Below are positions 1 to 8,512 of a DNA stretch of 64,000 nt, piece after piece (position 1 is the stretch's first letter; each line of letters starts with the position of its first letter). Under the pieces are notes generated by a model that saw only the letters and a program-made list of their open reading frames with translations, searched no databases and had not been told where the DNA came from. The translations under genes and the position numbers were made by a program. The stretch lies in contig NZ_CP013074.1 in the NCBI RefSeq assembly GCF_001889305.1, positions 558,001-622,000 on the forward strand. The letters are read 5' to 3'. This DNA is from Dehalococcoides mccartyi. Lineage in GTDB: Bacteria; Chloroflexota; Dehalococcoidia; Dehalococcoidales; Dehalococcoidaceae.

Positions 1-1
1 T

Positions 2-250
2 AAAAACCGTTTGGTGGGTGAATATACCGCTTTAGCCGAGGCAGCTGGAAGTCACTCTGATTTGTATCATAACAACCAACTGGTAGGACGGGTGGTACGC
101 ACTCGTAAGGGGGTAAACCCTTTGTTTATATCCGTAGGGCACAAAATTTGCCTTGAGGAAGCTTGCAGCTGGGTTGTAGAGTGTTGCCGTGGTTACCGGC
201 TGCCTGAACCGATACGGCAAGCTCATCTGGCGGCTGCCGAGTTGATTTAA
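2..250 (+). CDS. nfi: Endonuclease V, C-terminal part (cut by window start)
   Basis: The reading frame is open from base 2, so this is the 3' end of a gene that begins before the window. Its last ~83 residues contain LVGEY, GRVVRTR, a PLFISVGH segment and RLPEPIRQAH near the end, which match the C-terminal part of endonuclease V. That enzyme nicks DNA one base beyond deaminated bases such as deoxyinosine, for repair. The catalytic N-terminal acidic residues lie outside the window and cannot be checked. The gene ends 112 nt before prfB, so the two could be separate transcripts. Confidence 0.85.
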   Translation, partial: KNRLVGEYTALAEAAGSHSDLYHNNQLVGRVVRTRKGVNPLFISVGHKICLEEACSWVVECCRGYRLPEPIRQAHLAAAELI

Positions 251-362
251 AAACCCTCTCCGGTATTATCATATAAGCCTATAAATGGTATTCTATATAA
301 TATGGATTTGGGCGTGCCGTCTAACCGTACACTGTTTTTAGCGTTATATTAAAAGAGGTATT

Positions 363-1452
363 ATGCAAGATATATTAAGTGAACTTAAGGGCCGCATTCT
401 TTCTGATATGGTGCGACTTTGACGTTTCTGCTAAAGAACTGGAGATAACCGAACTGGAAAATGCCTCCGCCAGCCCTGATTTCTGGCAGGACCAGCAAAA
501 TGCCCAAAGGGCCATGAAAAAACTGGCTGCCAACAAGCGCACTTCAGAACTTTGGCGGGGTTTGGAACGGCGTGTAAACGATCTTACTGAACTTGCGGTA
601 TTGTCATATGAAGACCCGTCTTTAAGTAACGAGATAGAACATGAAATAAGCGGTCTTACTGCCGAACTGAACAGCCTGGAAGTAGGCTTGGCTTTTTCCG
701 GCCAGTATGATAACCGAAATGCTCTGCTTACGGTGCATGCCGGGGCGGGCGGGGTGGAATCTCAGGATTGGGCAGGTATGTTGCTGCGGATGTTTATGCG
801 CTGGGCTGAAAAAAAGGGGTTTGGCATGGAAATACTTGACCAAAGCCTCGGTGAGGAAGCGGGCGTAAAGAGCGCAACTCTGCAGATAGATGGTGAATAT
901 GCTTACGGTTTTCTGAAAAGCGAACACGGGGTTCACCGCCTCATTAGGCTTTCTCCCTTTGATGCCGACCATGCACGACATACGTCATTTGCTTTGGTAG
1001 AGATTATGCCCGAAGCTGAAGACAGTGTGGATATTGACATAAAACCGGAAGACATAAAAATTGAGATGTTCCGTTCAAGTGGTCCTGGCGGGCAGAATGT
1101 TCAGAAAGTTTCAACCGCAGTACGGATTACCCACATACCTTCAGGGATTGTAGTTGCCAGCCAAACCGAGCGCAGCCAGCATCAGAACCGTGAAATTGCC
1201 ATGCGGATACTGGCATCCAAACTGCTGGCGGTAGAGATTGCCAAGCGGGCGGAAGAACGCGCCAAGCTTAAAGGAGAACGTATTTCTGCCGAATGGGGAA
1301 ACCAGATACGCAGTTACGTCCTTCACCCCTATAAGATGGTCAAGGATCACCGCACGGATTATGAGGTAGGTAATGCTGAAACTGTGCTGGAAGGTGAACT
1401 GGACGGGTTTATAAATGCTTATCTTCGGCAGAATATAGGAAGGGAAGAATGA
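363..1452 (+). CDS. prfB: Peptide chain release factor 2 (programmed +1 frameshift)
   Basis: RF2 recognises UGA and UAA stop codons and triggers peptide release. The ATG at 363 follows an AAGAGG ribosome site and opens a 19-codon leader frame ending in-frame at TGA 420-422, within CTT TGA C. A +1 shift at CTT (417-419) skips T420 and continues at GAC 421, giving about 362 residues, the usual RF2 length. The stop-recognition tripeptide SPF (about residues 197-199) and the catalytic GGQ (about 242-244) are both present. A GGTG element (410-413) sits three bases before CTT, where the frameshift-stimulating Shine-Dalgarno lies in other bacteria. The stop overlaps the next start as ATGA. Confidence 0.97.
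417..423 (+). promoter_or_regulatory. prfB +1 frameshift site (CTT TGA C)
   Basis: The bases CTTTGAC are the classic RF2 autoregulatory recoding site. When RF2 is scarce the ribosome pauses at UGA and slips +1 on CUU. The GGTG at 410-413 could pair with the 3' end of 16S rRNA (CACC) and is spaced three nucleotides from CTT. It is weaker than the AGGGGG stimulator of E. coli. Confidence 0.92.
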
Positions 1453-2675
1453 AAAAACAGTTTTTGGCGCTGGGGCTTATACTGGGAATACTGCTGGGCG
1501 GTTTGTTTCCGGCTGATGCCAGTGCTCAAAGCTCTATTACTATAGATAAAAGTAATGTAAATGTTACTTTCCCCAGCAATATAGGCTTTAGTATAACAGC
1601 CAGCAGTACCAGCAATATTACCGATATACGGCTGTTTTATACTGTTGACCGCAAAAGTTTTTCAGAGGTATACAGCGAATCTGTCTTGAAGTTTACTCCA
1701 GCGCCTACGGTAAGCACGTCGTATTCCTGGGATATGCGCTATACCGGCGGCATGCCGCCAGGTGCCCGTGTAAATTATTGGTACCGTATAACAAATGAGG
1801 ATGGAGATATCCTTGTAAGCCCAATCCAGACACTTGTATATGCAGATGCCCGTTTTGACTGGCAGAGTATTTCAGAGGGTATGCTGGAACTATACTGGTA
1901 TAATGGTGACCAGTCTTTTGCAGATGAACTTATGGAGTCAGCGCAAGCAGCGCTTGTGCGCCTTGCGGCAGATACCGGTGCAGAACTGCAGGACAAGATT
2001 ACACTGTATATTTATGCCAGTTCTTCAGACCTTCAAAGTGCCATGGTATTCCCTTCTGAATGGACAGGCGGGGTGGCTTATCCGGATTTCAATGTGATAG
2101 CTATAGGTATCGCACCTTATGATATTGATTGGGGCAAAAGGGCTATCACTCATGAGCTAGCTCACCAGGTAACCAACCAAATGACTTCCAACCCGTACGG
2201 GGATTTGCCTGTGTGGCTGAATGAAGGCATTTCCATGTATGCCGAAGGCAATCTGGAAGCAGTGTATGTAAATTATCTTACATGGGCTATTAGTCAGGAT
2301 AAACTTATTTCTGTTCAAAGCCTGTGCAGCCCGTTTTCAGCCAATTCGGCAGATGCGTATTTGGCTTATGCCGAAAGTTTTACCCTGGTGAATTATCTCA
2401 TTACCGGTTACGGTCCGGAAAAATTTTCAGATTTACTGCAAACATTCAGCCATGGTGCCGGTTATGATGAAGCGCTGCTGGCTGTTTATGGTTTTGATAT
2501 ACAGGATCTAAATATCCAGTGGCAGGCAGCTTTGAAAGGAGGCACTGTTGAAATCCAGCCGGTCAGGTCTATTAGTCTGACACCTGGTTTGGTAGTGTTA
2601 TTTACGCTGGTGGGAAGTGGCAGTATTATAACTGCTTTCTGGTTATGGAGTAGCAGAGTTGTCTCTCGTTCCTAG
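1449..2675 (+). CDS. Secreted, C-terminally anchored gluzincin-like (peptidase MA) protein
   Basis: This 408-residue protein has an N-terminal signal peptide (residues 1 to about 26, ending ASA), a beta-rich N-terminal half and a zinc-peptidase core. HELAH starts at about residue 235, and a downstream NEG (Glu about 259) supplies the third ligand, as in HEXXH...E gluzincins of the peptidase MA clan. A hydrophobic segment at about 385-403 with a short basic tail suggests the ectodomain stays membrane-anchored on the outside. It is translationally coupled to prfB (ATGA overlap) and overlaps radC by 17 nt, but no functional link to either is evident. The substrate is unknown. Confidence 0.8.
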   Translation: MKKQFLALGLILGILLGGLFPADASAQSSITIDKSNVNVTFPSNIGFSITASSTSNITDIRLFYTVDRKSFSEVYSESVLKFTPAPTVSTSYSWDMRYTGGMPPGARVNYWYRITNEDGDILVSPIQTLVYADARFDWQSISEGMLELYWYNGDQSFADELMESAQAALVRLAADTGAELQDKITLYIYASSSDLQSAMVFPSEWTGGVAYPDFNVIAIGIAPYDIDWGKRAITHELAHQVTNQMTSNPYGDLPVWLNEGISMYAEGNLEAVYVNYLTWAISQDKLISVQSLCSPFSANSADAYLAYAESFTLVNYLITGYGPEKFSDLLQTFSHGAGYDEALLAVYGFDIQDLNIQWQAALKGGTVEIQPVRSISLTPGLVVLFTLVGSGSIITAFWLWSSRVVSRS

Positions 2676-3345
2676 CATACGTGATTTGCCGCTTGCCGAA
2701 AGGCCCAGAGAACGGCTTCAGTCTCTTGGGGCCGGAGTGCTTTCTTCTGCTGAACTGCTGGCGGTTATTTTGGGGCGGGGTGTGGCGGGTGAGCCTGTGC
2801 TGCAAAGTGCTCAGCGTTTGCTTGCCCATTTCGGCGGGCCGTCAGGTATAGCCTCTGCCTCGGTGGAGGAACTTTCAAAACTGAAAGGAATAGGTTTGGC
2901 AAAGGCCTGCCAGCTGAAGGCCGCTTTTGAACTGGCTAAACGGGCAGGGGGGATTAAAGGCGAATACCAGCCCTGTATCAAGACCCCGGAAGATGTTTTT
3001 CAAATAATATACCCGCTGGTATCGGACGCGAAAAAAGAATATTTTTTCTGTTTGATGCTGGATGTAAAAAGCAGGCTTATCAAGGTAGGGCATATATCTG
3101 CCGGCAGTTTAGATGAGAGTGTGGTTCATCCCCGCGAGGTTTTCAAAGAAGCGCTATCCGCTAGTGCCGCAACTGTAATACTGGCACACAACCATTCTTC
3201 CGGAGATACCGAGCCATCTCCAGATGATATCGGTCTGTCTGCCCGTTTGCGAGAGGCTGGCAGCATAATGGGGATAGAGGTACTTGACCATATCATAATA
3301 GGCAGACAAAGCTTTACCAGTTTAAAAAGACAGGGGCTTTTATAA
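2659..3345 (+). CDS. radC: RadC family protein (JAB/MPN+ domain)
   Basis: This 228-residue protein has a helix-hairpin-helix segment (about 70-85, LKGIGLAKA) followed by the RadC JAB1/MPN+ domain with HNH at 177-179 and a downstream SGD, the metal-binding HxH...D signature. The start is TTG at 2659 inside the end of the preceding gene. The N-terminal IRDLPLAERPRERL is the standard RadC beginning, which supports this start. RadC was historically linked to recombination repair, but its biochemical role is unsettled. The next gene starts 2 nt after the stop. Confidence 0.93.
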   Translation: MSLVPSIRDLPLAERPRERLQSLGAGVLSSAELLAVILGRGVAGEPVLQSAQRLLAHFGGPSGIASASVEELSKLKGIGLAKACQLKAAFELAKRAGGIKGEYQPCIKTPEDVFQIIYPLVSDAKKEYFFCLMLDVKSRLIKVGHISAGSLDESVVHPREVFKEALSASAATVILAHNHSSGDTEPSPDDIGLSARLREAGSIMGIEVLDHIIIGRQSFTSLKRQGLL

Positions 3346-3347
3346 TT

Positions 3348-4940
3348 ATGAAAAAAATACTGTTTGCAATTTTTTCTGTCTGTCTCAGTTTCAGTTTATT
3401 ACTGAGCGGCTGTGGTTATGCACCCGGAGATACCGCTATGCCTACAGGCGACAATGTACTTACCCTGATTGGAGAAGAACCTTATACCCTTGACCCTGCC
3501 AAGGTAAGTGATATTTCTTCGGTGACCTATATTTACCAGATATTTAGCGGTTTGCTGAAAATGGGAGATGACCTGACTCCTGTTGCGGATATTGCCGAAA
3601 GTTGGGAGGTAAGCCCTGACGGGCTCACCTATACGTTTTATTTAAAACCGAATGTGAAATTTCATAACGGACGTGTTGTCACTGCCGCAGATTTTAAATA
3701 TTCATGGGAAAGGGCTGCCAGCCCTGAAACTGCCTCAGGCACGGTGCTGACCTTTTTGGGAGATATTCAGGGTGTAACTGAAATGGTACAAGGACAGGCA
3801 ACATCTATTTCAGGGGTGACTGTGGTAGATGATTTAACGTTAAGGGTAAAGCTGGTATCCCCCTGCAGTTTCTTCCTTTCGAAAATTTCATATGTGACTG
3901 CTTTTGTGGTAGACAAAAATAATGTGTCTCAAGGCAGCGGGTGGTGGAAAAAACCGGTGGGTACAGGTCCTTTTACGCTTACCGAACTTACCCAGGGAAA
4001 CTATATTGTACTAAATAGAAACCCCGATTATTATGATACACCGGCAAAAATTGCCAGTGTTATTTTCCGTCTCCAGTCCGGCCAACCTATGGATTTATAT
4101 GAAGTGGGCGGGGTAGATGTGGCAGCTGTCACTGCTGATTATCTGGCTAAAGCCACAGATCCGGACGGCGTTTTTGCAGCTGATTTACAGGTAGTGCCTC
4201 AGCTTGGTTTTTACTATTTTGCCTATGTAACCAGTAAAGCCCCGTTTGATGACCCTAAAATCAGGCAGGCTTTTAGTATGGCGGTAGATAAAGCCCGTAT
4301 TATAGAGCTCTGTTATAAAGGTAGTGTCAGCATGGCCGAGGGTATCTTGCCGCCGGGTATGCCCGGGTACAATTCGGAACTGGTCGGACTTGAGTATAAT
4401 CCGGAACGTGCCCTTGAACTGATAGCCGAATCTTCCTATGGCAGTGTGGAAAACCTGCCTACTATCACTCTGACAACGTCAGGCTGGGCCGGGTTGCTTG
4501 CTCCGGAATTGGAAGCAGTGATTGACCAGTGGAGACAGAATCTGGGGGTGGAAGTGATAGTCCGCCAGATAGATATGGAGCTTTTCCTTTATGACCTCCA
4601 GACAGAAAAAGATAACCTCTATTATTCCGGCTGGATGGCAGATTACCCCCATCCGCAAGATTTTCTGGCAGTGCTTTTTGAGACCGGTGCATCTTATAAC
4701 AGCGGAGATTATTCTAACCCTGAGGTAGATGCCCTGCTGGCAAGGGCGGCTGCCACTCTGGATATTCATGAAAGCATGCAGCTTTATGCCCAAGCGGAGC
4801 AATTGCTTATAAATGATGCTGCCTGTTTTAGTTTTTGGTTTGGGAAAAACTATATGCTGGTCAAACCCTATGTAAAGGGCTACAAGCTTAATGCAATGGG
4901 GATTTCGATACTTACAGAAGTTACCGTTGAAGACCACTAA
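3348..4940 (+). CDS. Family 5 extracellular solute-binding lipoprotein (OppA/DppA type)
   Basis: This 530-residue protein starts with a lipoprotein signal peptide whose lipobox LLSGC places the lipidated cysteine at residue 22. The mature part has SBP_bac_5 landmarks: TLDPAKV near the start, ESWEVSPDGLTYTFYL, an NGR..TAADF segment, and a VGTGPFTL motif. Such proteins deliver peptides or nickel to ABC importers. No permease or ATPase gene is adjacent, so it is either an orphan receptor feeding a transporter encoded elsewhere or has another role. It follows radC by 2 nt. The ligand cannot be judged from sequence. Confidence 0.9.
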   Translation: MKKILFAIFSVCLSFSLLLSGCGYAPGDTAMPTGDNVLTLIGEEPYTLDPAKVSDISSVTYIYQIFSGLLKMGDDLTPVADIAESWEVSPDGLTYTFYLKPNVKFHNGRVVTAADFKYSWERAASPETASGTVLTFLGDIQGVTEMVQGQATSISGVTVVDDLTLRVKLVSPCSFFLSKISYVTAFVVDKNNVSQGSGWWKKPVGTGPFTLTELTQGNYIVLNRNPDYYDTPAKIASVIFRLQSGQPMDLYEVGGVDVAAVTADYLAKATDPDGVFAADLQVVPQLGFYYFAYVTSKAPFDDPKIRQAFSMAVDKARIIELCYKGSVSMAEGILPPGMPGYNSELVGLEYNPERALELIAESSYGSVENLPTITLTTSGWAGLLAPELEAVIDQWRQNLGVEVIVRQIDMELFLYDLQTEKDNLYYSGWMADYPHPQDFLAVLFETGASYNSGDYSNPEVDALLARAAATLDIHESMQLYAQAEQLLINDAACFSFWFGKNYMLVKPYVKGYKLNAMGISILTEVTVEDH

Positions 4941-5010
4941 ATTAGTCTGAAAAGCGGGCTCAAGGGGTTTAAACACCTTTGGTTGGCAGAGTGCCGATGT
5001 GCTTAAATAA

Positions 5011-5049
5011 AAACCCTGATTCGGAATATAATATCTCCGGTCAGGGTTT
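5011..5049. terminator. Bidirectional hairpin terminator between SBP gene and tRNA-Ser
   Basis: AAACCCTGA (5011-5019) pairs with TCAGGGTTT (5041-5049), with an inner CGGA/TCCG stem. On the minus strand the stem is followed by TTTATTT, so it can end the tRNA-Ser transcript. On the plus strand GCTTTT follows, so it can also end the solute-binding protein transcript. Confidence 0.75.
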
Positions 5050-5064
5050 GCTTTTAGAAATAAA

Positions 5065-5154
5065 TGGCGGAGGGGGTGGGATTCGAACCCACGGTTCTCT
5101 TTCGGGAACAACGGTTTTCAAGACCGTCACCATAGACCGCTCGGACACCCCTCC
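5065..5154 (-). tRNA. tRNA-Ser (anticodon UGA)
   Basis: Read on the minus strand, the 90-nt sequence folds as a class II tRNA. The acceptor stem is GGAGGGG/CCCCTCC with discriminator G and an encoded CCA. The anticodon stem ACGGT/ACCGT encloses loop CTTGAAA (anticodon TGA). A long variable arm and a T arm GTGGG-TTCGAAT-CCCAC follow. The long variable arm and UGA anticodon identify serine. A strong promoter lies ~150 nt upstream. Confidence 0.97.
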
Positions 5155-5309
5155 ATGACCGTAAAATGAAGCCAAAATGAATGTTTTAGGTTTGCCTAGT
5201 GAGTTAACATAACAGTGATTTGCTAATCAAATGCTAACGGGATTTGTTAAAATGGCATTTACTAAATTTCTGCTGATCACGCTGCAACCATTTTTGCTTA
5301 TGTGGGCAC

Positions 5310-5338
5310 ATTATACCTGTTGGAAAATGCAGAGTCAA
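5310..5338 (-). promoter_or_regulatory. Sigma-A promoter upstream of tRNA-Ser
   Basis: On the minus strand TTGACT (5338-5333), a 17-bp spacer and TATAAT (5315-5310) give a near-consensus promoter. Transcription would begin near 5303 and run into tRNA-Ser, leaving a ~150-nt 5' leader to be processed. I see no gene in 5155-5398. Confidence 0.65.
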
Positions 5339-5398
5339 AGCTGGTTACTTTGACCTGCATAAACAGAGGGTATTTTGGATAGCGGTAGTAGCCGGGCT

Positions 5399-5683
5399 TT
5401 ATTTGGAATTCAAAATATGGGCAGTTTTACGGGTATTTCGTTCAATATCTATAAAGCATTGTATAAGCTCTGCTGATGCAAAAATAAGTACGCCGATTAT
5501 CAGTGAGCCTAAAATACCCATAATGCCGGCAAAAACCCCGAAGCTGGTGGCTATATCAAAAGAGATAATACTGGCACCTGCCATGATGCCGATAGAAATA
5601 ACAATACCTGTCAGTGTTATCAGCACCGCCAGTATTTTTAACACTATTATTATAATCTGTAATGCCGGGTATCTGCTGCGCAT
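5399..5683 (-). CDS. Small hypothetical membrane protein
   Basis: This is a 94-residue protein with two or three hydrophobic segments (about 8-34, 38-60 and 62-75) and a charged C-terminal tail. I do not recognise the family. The opposite-strand frame is also open, so coding on this strand rests on the clean membrane topology and on an AAAGG element upstream of the ATG. It lies upstream of the tRNA-Ser promoter. No function can be assigned. Confidence 0.55.
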   Translation of the reverse strand: MRSRYPALQIIIIVLKILAVLITLTGIVISIGIMAGASIISFDIATSFGVFAGIMGILGSLIIGVLIFASAELIQCFIDIERNTRKTAHILNSK

Positions 5684-5776
5684 ATTTCTGGTTCGCCTTT
5701 CAAACTCGGGGTGAATTTAGCGCTATCCTACACCTGCTGTACGGCTGTATCTTTTTAAGACTGAGCATGCTATTGA

Positions 5777-6007
5777 TTAATGTCTCTTTGAGCGGCTGGT
5801 TTTGTGAACGGATATCTTTTGAAAACCGTTTATTTGGGAGGTGGCTACTTTTCTGAATTTGTATCCGCATTTGTCACACTTGAAAGATTGCCCCAACAGC
5901 CAGTCCAGCACTCTCGGCTGGGTATGGAAATTGTGGCAGTCACATTTCGGGCAGACCTTTTGAACAGGAAAATGCTGTGTTTTGGACAAATGTTTGCTGA
6001 CAGCCAT
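5777..6007 (-). CDS. Small zinc-ribbon protein
   Basis: This 76-residue basic protein has two Cys pairs, CPKC (about 19-22) and CDKC (about 44-47), spaced as in a zinc ribbon that could bind nucleic acid or protein. A very strong GAGAGGGG ribosome site precedes the ATG, which supports it being a real gene. No close family is recognised. It is followed by the small membrane protein gene on the same strand. Confidence 0.65.
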   Translation of the reverse strand: MAVSKHLSKTQHFPVQKVCPKCDCHNFHTQPRVLDWLLGQSFKCDKCGYKFRKVATSQINGFQKISVHKTSRSKRH

Positions 6008-6104
6008 AAGACCCCTCTCAAATTAATCTACAGGATATTATAGACTAAAATTCTAAAAATAAGAATAAATAAATATTGAGAGGCAAAAAAGTCTAGTGTA
6101 CTTG

Positions 6105-7253
6105 TTAGCTAGGATTACCCGTTAGACAGTTTTCAAATGCCTGCAGCACTTCCGGGAAATTTGCCCGCCCAAACCCGATGCGGAAATGGCTTTGCCCGTA
6201 ATCATAGACTTCTGACGGTAAAAGCATGATGCCTGTTTTTTCTAAAATCTGATGGCAAAAATCCATGCAGGAGGTAGCTTTGTTTAAGCGAGGAAAGCAG
6301 ACTGAACCTGCTTTCGGTTTCACCCAACTGAAATTTGTCTTGTGCCTATCCATGAAGCCTTCAAGGAGTTTCAGATTTCGGTTTAGTTGCTTCATTTGAT
6401 CAGACACGATAGTATTTTTATTACGAAGGGCTATTATGGATAGTATTTCGTCTGTGGCACTGCCGCAGATGGTAGTATAGTCTTTATATCCGGCCATTTT
6501 GGAAAGCATATCTTTATCACGGCAGGCAAGCCAGCCGCTCCGCAGTCCCGGCAGGCCGAATGATTTTGAAAGCCCTCCCAAGCTTATAGCCCTTGAGGAT
6601 TGGTCACAGGCGGCAGGCAGGCGGGTATCGGGGGCGTATTCCATCAGACGGTACATTTCATCTGAAAAGTGCCAAAGCTTATGCCTGTTTATTATTTCCT
6701 GTATACGTGCATAGTCTTCCCTGTCCGGCATTGCTCCGGTAGGGTTGTGAGGGAAATTGGTTATTATCAGGCGGGTATTGGGGCGGATATTTTGGGTAAG
6801 AAAATCAAGGTTAAACTTCCAGCCGTTTTCTTCTTCAGGCATCCAGTAGCTGACTTCGCAGCCCAGATTTTCCGCCAGCTGGTAGAGTGATTGATAACCC
6901 GGAAAGGTGCAGATAACGTGGTCGTCTTTTTTAAGCAAGCAGTTTAAAGCTATAAAAATGCCTTCTTCGGGTACAGCAGTTAAGATGTCTGATGGGGCGG
7001 TTACCTCGTACAGTTTGGCTACTTCATTCCTAAGCAGAGGGTGCCCATCTGAATAGGTATACCCAAGCTTCAGGTTTTGCCAGAGGCTGCGGCACTCTGT
7101 GTCTGCCAGTGACAGCAGATAGGAGAGTGCCAGTGGTTCGCAGTCCGAGCTTGACATAAGGTGTTTGGCGGAGAACTCGTATTTGGCCAAGTACCGTTCC
7201 AGTTTAAACTGCTTTAGTTCCAATAAAACGGCCCTTTTCCTAGCGGATAACAT
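6105..7253 (-). CDS. Class I/II PLP-dependent aminotransferase
   Basis: This 382-residue fold-type I aminotransferase has NFPHNPTG at 166-173, the Asp-x-x-Tyr region SDEMYR at 197-202, and the PLP-binding lysine K230 in GLSKSFGLPGLRSGW, all typical of the aspartate aminotransferase superfamily. The substrate is not evident, and the enzyme looks closer to the broad 'aminotransferase class I/II' group than to AspC. The ATG at 7253 overlaps the serS stop by 14 nt, so it is co-translated with serS. Confidence 0.88.
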   Translation of the reverse strand: MLSARKRAVLLELKQFKLERYLAKYEFSAKHLMSSSDCEPLALSYLLSLADTECRSLWQNLKLGYTYSDGHPLLRNEVAKLYEVTAPSDILTAVPEEGIFIALNCLLKKDDHVICTFPGYQSLYQLAENLGCEVSYWMPEEENGWKFNLDFLTQNIRPNTRLIITNFPHNPTGAMPDREDYARIQEIINRHKLWHFSDEMYRLMEYAPDTRLPAACDQSSRAISLGGLSKSFGLPGLRSGWLACRDKDMLSKMAGYKDYTTICGSATDEILSIIALRNKNTIVSDQMKQLNRNLKLLEGFMDRHKTNFSWVKPKAGSVCFPRLNKATSCMDFCHQILEKTGIMLLPSEVYDYGQSHFRIGFGRANFPEVLQAFENCLTGNPS

Positions 7254-8481
7254 CTACTCCCATAAAGGGGCGGAGTACCTCGGGAACAACAATGCTGCCG
7301 TCAGGCTGCTGGTAGTTTTCTATAACCGATATCATAACTCTGGGCAGGGCTAACCCAGAGCCGTTTAGAGTGTGGACAAATTCAGGTTTGGCTTCAGAGG
7401 TGCGGCGGAAACGGACATTAGCCCGCCTGCCCTGAAAATCTGTGCAGTTGGAACAGGATGAAACCTCCAGCCATTCGTCAACGCCGGGTGAATACATTTC
7501 AATATCATAAGATTTAGCCGAACCAAAGCTGATATCAGCAGTGACCAGCTGTTTTAAGCGGTAGGGTATCTTAAGTGCGTCTGCTATTTCTTCAGCATCT
7601 GCCACCATCTTTTCCAGTTCATCAAAAGAGTCTTCCGGCTTGCAGTATTTGTACAACTCAACCTTGTCAAACTGGTGCAGCCGTTTTATTCCGCGTACGT
7701 CCTTTCCGGCAGACATTTTCTCACGGCGGAAGCAGGCAGTATAGGCTACGTAGTGAATAGGCAGCTGCTCAACAGAAAGTATTTCATCACGATGCAGATT
7801 AGTCAGGGGGGCTTCTGCGGTAGGTACCCACCAGTAATCTTCCTCTGCGTCATGGTACAGGTTATCAGCAAATTTGGGCAGATTGCCCGAAGCTACCAGG
7901 CACTCCCTTTTTATCATATAGGGAGGGTAGATTTCGGTATAATCGTGTTTACGGGTGTGTAGGTCCAGCATAAAGGCAATAAGAGCTCTTTGAAGGCGGG
8001 CACCCTCACCCTTCAGGATATAAAAGCGTGATCCGGAAAGCTTAATGCCGCGGTCAAAATCTATAATATCCAGTGCCTCACCCAGTTCCCAGTGCGGTTT
8101 GGGGGTAAAGCTGAAGCTCCGTTTTTCTCCGCGGTAATAGAGGACTACATTTTCGCTTTCATCTCTGCCTACGGGCACAGACGCATCGGGTATATTGGGC
8201 ACTCTAAGCAAACGGTCAGTCAGTTTTTCATCTACTTCAGAAAGTTCAGCTTCAAGTTCAGTTATCTGCCCTCGTAAGACCCGTCCTTCTTCAATGGCAG
8301 TGTCATCTCGCTGTTTAGCCATCATTTTGCGTTTGGCACGAAGGTTATCCAGTTCCTGGGTAAGATGGCGGCGGCGGTTATCCAGTTCCAATATTTCATC
8401 TATAGGAGCATCGGTATTACGGTCTGCTACTGCCTTGCGTACCAGTTCGGCATTTTCCCTTATAAATTTCAAATCAAGCAT
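7240..8481 (-). CDS. serS: Seryl-tRNA synthetase
   Basis: This 413-residue class II synthetase charges tRNA-Ser. Residues about 25-100 form the long coiled-coil arm that grips the tRNA-Ser variable arm. Class II motif 2 (CFRREKMSAGKD...HQFDKVE) and motif 3 (NGSGLALPRVM, then ENYQQPDG) follow in the standard order. It sits 31 nt downstream of lysS on the same strand and overlaps the aminotransferase gene, so lysS-serS-aminotransferase form one likely transcription unit. A tRNA-Ser gene is 2 kb away. Confidence 0.98.
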   Translation of the reverse strand: MLDLKFIRENAELVRKAVADRNTDAPIDEILELDNRRRHLTQELDNLRAKRKMMAKQRDDTAIEEGRVLRGQITELEAELSEVDEKLTDRLLRVPNIPDASVPVGRDESENVVLYYRGEKRSFSFTPKPHWELGEALDIIDFDRGIKLSGSRFYILKGEGARLQRALIAFMLDLHTRKHDYTEIYPPYMIKRECLVASGNLPKFADNLYHDAEEDYWWVPTAEAPLTNLHRDEILSVEQLPIHYVAYTACFRREKMSAGKDVRGIKRLHQFDKVELYKYCKPEDSFDELEKMVADAEEIADALKIPYRLKQLVTADISFGSAKSYDIEMYSPGVDEWLEVSSCSNCTDFQGRRANVRFRRTSEAKPEFVHTLNGSGLALPRVMISVIENYQQPDGSIVVPEVLRPFMGVDVIR

Positions 8482-8512
8482 GAAAGTTCTCCTTCTGCCA
8501 GAGTAATATCAA

